Shown here: positions 10,983 through 18,251 of the stretch, one piece after another
Numbering within the stretch: position 1 is the first letter of the stretch
Layout of the letters: each line of letters begins with the position of its first letter
Assembly (NCBI RefSeq): GCF_902459775.1
Contig: NZ_CABPSQ010000015.1
Coordinates: 52,570 to 116,569, forward strand
DNA from: Pandoraea captiosa
GTDB taxonomy: Bacteria > Pseudomonadota > Gammaproteobacteria > Burkholderiales > Burkholderiaceae
Reading direction: 5' to 3'
Length of the DNA: 64,000 nucleotides
Notes under the pieces: model-generated
Told to the model about the DNA's origin: nothing
Seen by the model: the letters and a program-made list of their open reading frames with translations, nothing else
The model's database searches: none
Made by a program: the position numbers and the translations under genes

Positions 10983-10988
10983 TATAAT
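10983..10988 (+). promoter_or_regulatory. -10 box of the tRNA-Ser promoter
   Basis: A perfect TATAAT lies 13 bp before the tRNA 5' end. No good -35 hexamer is seen at the right spacing (a TTGCCG is present but only 9 bp upstream), so the -35 is weak or replaced by an upstream element. Confidence 0.6.
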
Positions 10989-11001
10989 GCGCGACCATTC
11001 A

Positions 11002-11092
11002 GGAGAGATGGATGAGTGGTTTAAGTCGCACGCCTGGAAAGCGTGTATAGGTTAATAGCCTATCGGGGGTTCGAATCCCCCTCTCTCCGCCA
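11002..11092 (+). tRNA. tRNA-Ser (GGA anticodon)
   Basis: A 91-nt class II tRNA: acceptor stem GGAGAGA / TCTCTCC, discriminator G and an encoded CCA. The anticodon stem CACGC/GCGTG encloses the loop CTGGAAA (anticodon GGA, reading UCC/UCU). It has the long variable arm expected for tRNA-Ser (TATAGGTTAATAGCCTATC) and a T-arm GGGGGTTCGAATCCCCC. Integrase remnants about 1.1 kb downstream make its 3' end a likely former attachment site. Confidence 0.97.
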
Positions 11093-11392
11093 CCGACACA
11101 TAAGGCTTTGCAGCGAAGTGGCCACTCAGCTTGTGCAATAGATGCGCAAGTGTGCAATAGAGGGGGCTGCAAAGTTCACTTCAGCGGCATCACTTTCTCG
11201 GCTTTACGGCGATACACGCGACGCGTGGTCCTGCTGTCCTGCAGGGAGGCTGCCGGGCACACCAGCATTGCTCTGTTCGATATAGAGATTAATCGTGTCG
11301 ACCTGCATCTGGCTCAGCGACATGATGCTATCGCCTGTCTGAGCACGGGTTTGTGTAACGCATTCTGTCCATGCGAAATCTCCCCCATTACC
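11093..11392. other. AT-richer DNA after tRNA-Ser, no gene seen
   Basis: Base composition drops clearly here compared with flanking genes, and no coding frame is convincing on either strand. No second copy of the tRNA 3' end was found by eye in the following 2 kb. It is best read as leftover DNA of an integrated element. Confidence 0.5.
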
Positions 11393-11971
11393 TTAGCGGC
11401 AAATTACGCTGTCAACAAACCGGTTGATTGCATCATCAATGCTTACAAAACTATCTGTAATCTCCGCGCTAACGGCCCCCATCAAAGCAACTCCGTCGTT
11501 TCGGGTTGTATGGTACTGATACACACTAAAGTCTGATCCTAAGCTTACGAAGAGGACGTTTCGTCCATCAGGCGCTTGGAAGTGGTAATACGTCTCGCTC
11601 CTTCCGGCTGCAAGGCTCCTTTGAAACGTCGTCATACCTGGCTGGAAGTGGGAATCATTAGCCGAAGGAGGAAGTCCTCTTGAGAGACTGTCCTCTAGTC
11701 CTGGGCCGATTGAGCGACCCGTGATAGTAAGGCGAATCACATTGGCCACTACAGGCGTATGCGGGGAGCCGGCATCCATCGATGGGTACTTAAGCGCAAG
11801 AATCGCATACCCGGTCCCCACTATTGGAGTGAAGCCTTTCGGAAAACAAAGCTCCACATATCGGTTCGCTTTATGATCCAACACCCCGTGATTTTCTTTT
11901 GCATGCACCGCGGTAGCTGAAATCAATGCGCACAGTACTGTAATAAAGAAGCGAAAAATTGTCCTGCGCAT
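11393..11971 (-). CDS. secreted protein of unknown function
   Basis: A 192-residue protein with a clear signal peptide (two Arg, then a hydrophobic stretch ending ATAVHA before KENHG, cleavage about residue 24). The mature part has only one or two cysteines and no family motif that I recognise. Its gene is AT-richer than its neighbours and sits alone between tRNA-Ser and the integrase remnant, which points to transfer with a mobile element. It is transcribed toward the tRNA. Confidence 0.6.
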   Translation of the reverse strand: MRRTIFRFFITVLCALISATAVHAKENHGVLDHKANRYVELCFPKGFTPIVGTGYAILALKYPSMDAGSPHTPVVANVIRLTITGRSIGPGLEDSLSRGLPPSANDSHFQPGMTTFQRSLAAGRSETYYHFQAPDGRNVLFVSLGSDFSVYQYHTTRNDGVALMGAVSAEITDSFVSIDDAINRFVDSVICR

Positions 11972-12184
11972 GCTCTCCCCCTTTTAGCAAACACATGTCG
12001 CATGCGTTTCGTCAAAATTCATGACTGAATGAGTGCTACCCCATCAGCATGCTCGGGTCGTCATTCGCGTGAAACTCATAAGCTCCTAGCGAATATCCAT
12101 ACGTTTTCGGTTGCCCACTTCACAGAATCAACTATTTCGCTTCGCAGATAATTGAACATAAATCTAATTACGTACAACTAAGAA

Positions 12185-12390
12185 AAAACCCTAATCGCCG
12201 GGCGGAACCGTACATCAGCGAACAGACCGGACGGGCAGGAGGATGGGACCCGCTGTGGCGCGATTTCATGGAAAAAGTTCTTGAGGAGACAGACGTCGCC
12301 GAGAGATTTTCTGAGCACGACTTGCGCGCTACAGCAGTGAGTGACGCTGAGGCGTTGGAGCATGCTCAGGCGCTGCTATCGCACACGGAT
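12185..12390 (+). pseudogene. C-terminal remnant of a phage tyrosine integrase
   Basis: The frame reads NPNRRAEPYISEQTG, then PLWRDFMEKVLEET and ERFSEHDLRA followed by EHAQALLSHTD. This is the C-terminal catalytic end of phage-type tyrosine recombinases: H-x-x-R in HDLR, and the later His in LLSHTD. The part with the first catalytic Arg is missing upstream, and the usual tail with the nucleophile Tyr is replaced after LLSHTD. It is a fragment, not a working enzyme, about 1.1 kb from tRNA-Ser(GGA). Confidence 0.75.
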
Positions 12391-12540
12391 ACAGGAGTCT
12401 TAGTATTCGCAACATCTGCCGGTTGGATCGTTACTGGAAAGCAGTTGGTAACGTCATTCACGGAATTGGCGCAACTGGATTCCAACGGCGACGGGATTAT
12501 CGACGCGTCTGATCCAGGACTCTCAATGCTGAGTGTGCGG
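12391..12540 (+). pseudogene. fragment like calcium-binding repeats of RTX-type proteins
   Basis: Continuing in frame from the integrase remnant, the sequence holds FTELAQLDSNGDGIIDASDPGL, with the DxNxDGxID loop typical of calcium-binding segments in large RTX-type secreted proteins (usually followed by a line such as FASLxVWxD). Only about 50 residues remain, and there is no surrounding gene. It appears to be a second broken gene joined to the first by deletion. Confidence 0.5.
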
Positions 12541-13077
12541 ATAGCCGCAGTAAATCACCGTGGCGTAGTTCCGCGAGCAGGTTTACGCGGATGTACGCCG
12601 GCACAGCCAAGACAATGCCCGGCTTTCGCTTCGATGCCAGAGAGAAGCATCCCGATAGCTTCCAGTCTTCGACGTAGCGGGTTCTGGGCGGAGCGCTTGC
12701 GAGCCGTAGTTTGCTTGGCGTGAAATTGCAACTGCGAGGGCAGATGAGGGCGGCGCGATGCTGCGGAGACAGCCGAAACATGGGCGGGGCGATACCCGGG
12801 CAATTGCCGATCCACCAGCCAAAGTCTGCCCGCAGCGCGCCCTCCCCAACGCCACTCAGATCCCCAAATAGACCGACATCCGGGCCATTGGCGAAATTCC
12901 TTACTTTGTATTACATTCGGTTTCCGATGCGTCCTGGGCGGCGCACACCCGTGCTCGACACGGAAACGCGAGCTACATCGCGGAGCACTGGGGTCCTAAG
13001 AATTGCCGTTCTCCGGGGAAGGCCAGAGGGTTCTCGGTCGCCAATCACCATGCACGGCGTAATGCGAGAGGAAACTC
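12541..13077. other. gap before the autotransporter
   Basis: No gene is convincing; several frames are open on both strands, as expected by chance at this composition. About 12895-12945 is locally AT-rich (CCTTACTTTGTATTACATTC) and is a candidate place for the autotransporter promoter, but no clear -35/-10 pair was assigned. Confidence 0.4.
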
Positions 13078-16000
13078 ATGGTTCCACGCAAACTCAGGCG
13101 CGTGAACAGCCGAGCCAAGGCCAATTCCCTGCGGCGCACACCGCCTACCGAGGCAGCCTCCTTTGCCCGTCAACCTCTCGCATCGTCCCCCGACCCATTC
13201 GGCGCGAGATTCGTTCGCACCGCAGGCAGCGCGGCCGTCACCCTGATGCTTGCGGGCGTTGTCCCCCCGGCGTGGGCGGCATGCTCAGTGACCGATATCA
13301 GCGGTTGCAGTATGCCCGGGGGGGCCGGCGCCACCCTGCCCACGCGCAACGGCGGCGCCGGCGGTGCAGGTAACGGTCAGGGAGGCGGGGCAAGCCAGAG
13401 CGCCGGGGGCCAGACCGCGGGGGGCTGGAATACGACCGGCGCAGGTGGCGCTGGCGCGGCGGGCGGCGATTCCACCAGCCCGCCAGCGGGCGGCCCCGCG
13501 CTCACGATCATGAGCACCGGCATATCGCTCAACGGCCAAACGATCGCCGGCGACGCCGGCACCATCGGACCAAGCGGAAACTTCTACGGCAGCGGCGGGA
13601 ATGGCGGCAATACCGGCGTGTATTACACCGGCAACGACATCAACATCTCATCCAACACCACGATAACCGGCGGGGCCGGGGGCAAAGGCGGCGATCCGAT
13701 CGCCGGTGCATCCAGCTACGGTGGCGGCGGCGGCGGCGGTGGTAGCGGGATGATGTCGGCCGGCTACGTGGCCGTCATCACCAATAGCGGCGTGATCACC
13801 GGGGGGGCAGGCGGCGCCGGGGGCTCCGGCGAGCTAGGCGGTGGCGGCGGTTCGGGAGGCGACGGACTGCTCGCACTGCGCGGTAGCGCCACCATCACCA
13901 ATACCATTACCGGCGTGATCAGAGGCGGCACGGGAGGCGTCGCCGGCTCGAGTGGCGCAGCTGTCACGCAGGGGGCCGTTGAAGGCTCCGGGGGCACCGG
14001 TGTCAATCTTGCCGGAACGTACAACAACGTCAACAATGCCGGAACGATCGCGGGCGGCGATGGTGACGTGGGCGGCGCAGGCATCGTGACCCGAGGTTCG
14101 GACATCATCTCGAATATCGGGACCATCATGGGCGGGACAGGCAACGGCAGTGGAACAAGAGCCGCCGCCATCGAGTTTGGCGGTCGGAACAACGTGCTGA
14201 TTCAGGCGGATCCCTCGATTTCCCACACGACCCTCCTCGGAAGCCTGCTTTTCGATGCCGGGGCGAGCGCGACGATCGTCGCGAGAGGCGTACTGAACAA
14301 CGACGTCATTCTCGGCGACGCCAATTCGGCGGTCATTTTCTCCACCGCGTCCAACAACAGCACGACCCTGACGGGCGTCGTTTCCGGCGCCGGTTCGCTG
14401 GCGCTCGTCGGTACGAAAACGCTGACGATGACGGCGGTGAACACCTATACCGGTGCGACCACGATCGGTAGCGGTGGGGTACTGGCACTCGCTGGCAACG
14501 GCAGTGTTGCGACTTCCAGCAGCGTGAGCGCCGACGGCACGCTCGACATCTCGGCGACGACGAACGGCGCTTCCGTGAAGCGGCTTGCGGGCGGCGGCGC
14601 GGTCGCGCTCGGCGCGCGCACCTTGACCATCACGGATGCCGATGCCTCGGACACGTTCTCCGGCGTCATCGGCGGATCCGGTGGCCTGACACTGAACGGC
14701 GGCACGCAGACGCTCTCGGCAGCGAACGTCTACACGGGCGCGACGACAATCAACGCAGGGACGCTGGTGCTGACCGGCGCCGGTCAGCTATCGTCGTTGA
14801 CGACGATCGCCATGCCGACCAGTGGCGCAACGTTCGACATGTCCACTGCGGGCGCGCAATCGGTTGCCGGGCTGAGCGGTGCGACCGGCACACGCGCGCT
14901 CATCGGGGGAAACACGCTAACGGTCAACGCGTCGAGCGATAGCATCTACGCCGGGGAATTCGTGGGCAGCGGCTCCCTTGTCAAGCAGGGCGGTGCAAGG
15001 CTGGTGCTCAATGGCGCCAGCACGACTTTCGCGGGCACGACGAGCGTAGACGCCGGCACGCTAGAAGTCGGCGACGCCGCGCACGACAGCGCAACGCTGG
15101 GCGGAGACGTGGCAGTGGCGGCACAAGGAACGTTGCGCGGACATGGCACGATTCTCGGTAACGTGACCAATGGCGGTACCGTGGCGCCAGGCGGCTCGAT
15201 CGGCACCTTGCGCGTTACCGGCAACTATGTGCAGGCGTCCAACGCGACGCTTGCCATCGAAGTGAGTCCGACCTCGGCGTCACGGCTCAACGTGACCGGC
15301 GGCGCAACGCTGAACGGCGCGCTCGCCATCACGTACGCCCCGGGCACCTATCAGGCAACACGCTACACGGTGCTGAGCGCGACGAACGGTGTGAGCGGTC
15401 GGTTCTCATCCGTCACCGGCACATTGGCGGCAGGCGCCAATCTCGGCAGCCTGCAATCGTCCGTTGCCTATGGGGCCAATGATGTGACGCTGTCGCTGAA
15501 CGCGCCGGTTCCCGGCGATCCCGGGAGTGCCGGGCCTTCGAATCCTGCCGGGCCCTCCACGCCATCGACCCCATCGACCCCATCCACGCCATCGACCCCG
15601 TCCGCGCCGGTCGTCATTGCCCCGAAGAACACGAGCGCCTACACGGCACTGGGCACCGCTGCGCTGCTTAACGCACAGTCGTCGTCGGCGGCGGTGCTTG
15701 AGCGAGTCGCGCAACGCCCGGCAACTACCGGCGTTGCCACCGGCGACGCGCCACCGGCCGCTCCGGTACTCTGGGCGACGGCCACCGGGCTACACGCTCG
15801 TGTGGACGGTTCAAATGGTCAACCCGGCTACCAGGAAAATCAATACGGATTCCTCGCCGGGGCGGAAAAGGCCGTCGATCGGAATACCTTCGGTTTGGCC
15901 GGAGGCTATTCCCACGCCGATCTCTCGGATCAGGGGGCGGCGAGTTCGGGCACTCGTGACACGCTGCGTCTTGCGGCGTATGCGAGCCGGGAGATGGGGC

Positions 16001-16575
16001 CGGTCGATGTCGCCGCCACCCTTGGCTACGGCCTCCATTTTCTGTCGCAGAAGCGCTCGTTCGCAGGCATCGGTACCGCCGAGGGCGATCATATGGGGCA
16101 GGAGTTCACGGCGGCTGCGCAGGCGAGTGCGCCGATGATGCTCGGCGGGCTCGGCGTGACGCCGCGCGTGGGCCTGCGCTTTGCCTACTTCCACGCGAAC
16201 GGCTTCGACGAAAGCGGTGCCGGCGCTCAGAACCTGCATGTCGGCACCGATAATTCGCGCAGCCTGCAACCGTTTGTCGGCGTGACGTTCGACAAGTCGT
16301 TCGGCGACGCGGTGCGACCCATGAGCGTTCAGTTTCGTGTGGCATACGCGCGCGAACTGCTCGATTCGGGCCGAGCCATCAATGTCGCTTCACAGGACGG
16401 CACGATCTTCGTCGCACCGGGTGTGAGCTTGCCGCGCGACTTCCTGACGCTCGGTGCGAGCTTCAGCGTGACGCTGGCCAAGCGTCTGGACGTGACACTC
16501 GCCTACGACGCGCTCGTCAACACCGGAGGCGCATCGTCGCAGGCAGGCAGCCTGAAGGTGAACTACCGGTTCTGA
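13078..16575 (+). CDS. autotransporter with Gly-rich passenger
   Basis: Type Va secreted surface protein, 1165 aa. A long signal region (1-68, hydrophobic part AAVTLMLAGVVPPAWA) is followed by a Gly/Ala/Asn-rich stretch (about 80-290). Next come beta-helix repeats, including autotransporter-associated units (NTYTGATTIGSGGVLAL near 460, NVYTGATTINAGTLVL near 550). A PSTPSTP linker (about 820-840) leads to a C-terminal 12-strand barrel domain (about 880-1165) ending in Phe (LKVNYRF). A role in adhesion is likely but not shown. The start has GAGAGGA upstream. Downstream of an island scar, it may be acquired. Confidence 0.92.
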   Translation: MVPRKLRRVNSRAKANSLRRTPPTEAASFARQPLASSPDPFGARFVRTAGSAAVTLMLAGVVPPAWAACSVTDISGCSMPGGAGATLPTRNGGAGGAGNGQGGGASQSAGGQTAGGWNTTGAGGAGAAGGDSTSPPAGGPALTIMSTGISLNGQTIAGDAGTIGPSGNFYGSGGNGGNTGVYYTGNDINISSNTTITGGAGGKGGDPIAGASSYGGGGGGGGSGMMSAGYVAVITNSGVITGGAGGAGGSGELGGGGGSGGDGLLALRGSATITNTITGVIRGGTGGVAGSSGAAVTQGAVEGSGGTGVNLAGTYNNVNNAGTIAGGDGDVGGAGIVTRGSDIISNIGTIMGGTGNGSGTRAAAIEFGGRNNVLIQADPSISHTTLLGSLLFDAGASATIVARGVLNNDVILGDANSAVIFSTASNNSTTLTGVVSGAGSLALVGTKTLTMTAVNTYTGATTIGSGGVLALAGNGSVATSSSVSADGTLDISATTNGASVKRLAGGGAVALGARTLTITDADASDTFSGVIGGSGGLTLNGGTQTLSAANVYTGATTINAGTLVLTGAGQLSSLTTIAMPTSGATFDMSTAGAQSVAGLSGATGTRALIGGNTLTVNASSDSIYAGEFVGSGSLVKQGGARLVLNGASTTFAGTTSVDAGTLEVGDAAHDSATLGGDVAVAAQGTLRGHGTILGNVTNGGTVAPGGSIGTLRVTGNYVQASNATLAIEVSPTSASRLNVTGGATLNGALAITYAPGTYQATRYTVLSATNGVSGRFSSVTGTLAAGANLGSLQSSVAYGANDVTLSLNAPVPGDPGSAGPSNPAGPSTPSTPSTPSTPSTPSAPVVIAPKNTSAYTALGTAALLNAQSSSAAVLERVAQRPATTGVATGDAPPAAPVLWATATGLHARVDGSNGQPGYQENQYGFLAGAEKAVDRNTFGLAGGYSHADLSDQGAASSGTRDTLRLAAYASREMGPVDVAATLGYGLHFLSQKRSFAGIGTAEGDHMGQEFTAAAQASAPMMLGGLGVTPRVGLRFAYFHANGFDESGAGAQNLHVGTDNSRSLQPFVGVTFDKSFGDAVRPMSVQFRVAYARELLDSGRAINVASQDGTIFVAPGVSLPRDFLTLGASFSVTLAKRLDVTLAYDALVNTGGASSQAGSLKVNYRF

Positions 16576-16601
16576 ACGGGGTAGGGCGATGGCGCCGGAC
16601 C

Positions 16602-18251
16602 TTAAACCGCCATCGCCGCGCCGTCGCTGCGTGGATCGTGGGCGCCGGTGGCCAACCCGTCGTCTGCGATGGCGATGACGCCTGCCTGGCCCGCCAGCGC
16701 GCTATGCCTGGGCAGCGGCGCGACGGCGTGGCCCAGGGCTGCGAGCGCAGTCATCACCTCATCGCCCACGTCGCTTTCCAGCTTCAGATTGTCGCGACTG
16801 TCGGAAAACGTACGCCCGAGAAGAAAGCGCGGATGCGACAACGCTTCGTGAGGCGACATCCCGTAATCGATCAGACGCGTGAGCAACACGCTCAGCGTTT
16901 GCGGCTGACCGTCTGCGCCCTGCGTGCCGTACAGGAGTCGCGCACGACCATCCTTCAGATACATGCCCGGGTTGAGCGTGTGAAACGGACGCTTGCCCGG
17001 CGCCAGGGCATTGGGATGCGCGCTGTGCATGGGCCGAAAGGCCGCGCCACGGTTGTGCCACAGCACACCGGTATCGCCGGCCATCACGCCGCTGCCCCAG
17101 TCGAAGTAAATGGTCTGCAACACACTCACCGCTCGCCCGGCGGCGTCTGTCGCAGCGAAATACACCGTGTCGCCCTCGCGAAAGCGGTGCGGCCATGCCA
17201 GTGCCGCATCGTCATCGATGCGCGACGCCGCCGCACGAAGCCGCTCGTCGGACAACAGCATCTCCACCGGCACATCGGCGAACTCAGGATCGGCCACATA
17301 TCGATCGCGATCGATGAAGGCCTGCTTCACCGCTTCGACCAGCCGGTGGTAGTAGGCCGCGCTGCCATGCGCGCAATCCTTGAGCCCGAGACGCGCGAGT
17401 ATCCCCATGATTTGCAGCGTCGTCACCCCTTGCGTGGGCGGTGGCAGCGTCGCCAGTACACCGTGCCCATAAGGCATCATGAGCGCGGGCGATACACGCA
17501 CGCGCGTAGCCGCGAAATCGTCCCGCGTGAGCGGCGATCCCGCCGAGCGCAATCCATCGGCCAGACGCGCAGCCAACTCGCCCTCATAGAATTCGCGCGG
17601 GCCGCCGTCGGCCAGTCGCCGCAGCGTGAACGCCAAGGCTGGTTGCCGGAATGTCTCACCGACGCAGGGCGCGCGGCCATCAGGCAGAAACGTCTGTGCG
17701 AAGCCTCGCCATGTGGCGTCATCCCGCATTTCGTCGGCGCGGTACGTGTACCAGAAGTCTTGCGAGCGCCCCATCGCAAAGCCGTCTTCGGCAGCCGCAA
17801 TCGCCGGCGCAAGTAGCGACGACCACGACAACTTGCCCCCCCACTGTTCGCGACTCACCCGATAGGCCGCCTCCCACGCCGCGACCGTCGCCGCCGTCGT
17901 CAGCGCAGAGGCCGGGCCGCGCACGGGAACGGCTTCCCCGCGATGCAAGTCCGCCGGCAACCCCCGTGCCGCTTGCCCGATACCGGAAATGGCAAGCGGC
18001 GCGCCGTCGGCAGATGCACCGTCGGCCAGTAGCCAGAAGCCGTCGCCGCCGAGCCCCGTGAAGTGCGGCATCGTCACGCACAGCATCGCTGCGATGGCGA
18101 TGGCCGCTTCGATGGCGTTGCCGCCTTGCTGCAATACGGCACGACCTGCGGCGCTGGCCGACGTATGCGGACTCGTGACCAGACCGGCGCGTCCGCTCGC
18201 ATTTGCCAACGGCAGACCACTCATGCCGCTGACCTCGTCGCGCGCCGTCAT
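16602..18251 (-). CDS. gamma-glutamyltransferase family protein
   Basis: N-terminal-nucleophile hydrolase of the GGT family (549 aa), made as a proenzyme that cuts itself into two chains. The early GGNAIEAAIAIA motif and the GDTVYF segment are present; Thr362 in GDTVYF is the likely cleavage and nucleophile residue. The active-site loop reads NRGAAFRP rather than the NNEMDDF of classical GGT, and no signal peptide is visible, so this is a YwrD-like cytoplasmic relative acting on another amide. Its start overlaps the stop of the fused ABC gene (ATGA), tying it to that transporter's substrate. Confidence 0.85.
   Translation of the reverse strand: MTARDEVSGMSGLPLANASGRAGLVTSPHTSASAAGRAVLQQGGNAIEAAIAIAAMLCVTMPHFTGLGGDGFWLLADGASADGAPLAISGIGQAARGLPADLHRGEAVPVRGPASALTTAATVAAWEAAYRVSREQWGGKLSWSSLLAPAIAAAEDGFAMGRSQDFWYTYRADEMRDDATWRGFAQTFLPDGRAPCVGETFRQPALAFTLRRLADGGPREFYEGELAARLADGLRSAGSPLTRDDFAATRVRVSPALMMPYGHGVLATLPPPTQGVTTLQIMGILARLGLKDCAHGSAAYYHRLVEAVKQAFIDRDRYVADPEFADVPVEMLLSDERLRAAASRIDDDAALAWPHRFREGDTVYFAATDAAGRAVSVLQTIYFDWGSGVMAGDTGVLWHNRGAAFRPMHSAHPNALAPGKRPFHTLNPGMYLKDGRARLLYGTQGADGQPQTLSVLLTRLIDYGMSPHEALSHPRFLLGRTFSDSRDNLKLESDVGDEVMTALAALGHAVAPLPRHSALAGQAGVIAIADDGLATGAHDPRSDGAAMAV

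Noticed and set aside
12583-12855. possible transposase fragment on the minus strand in the scar
   Set aside because: Open frames exist, but no transposase motif or inverted repeats could be identified.
11093-13077. duplicate of the tRNA-Ser 3' end as an attachment site
   Set aside because: I looked for the GGGTTCGAATCCCC and CTCTCTCCGCCA parts and found no second copy.
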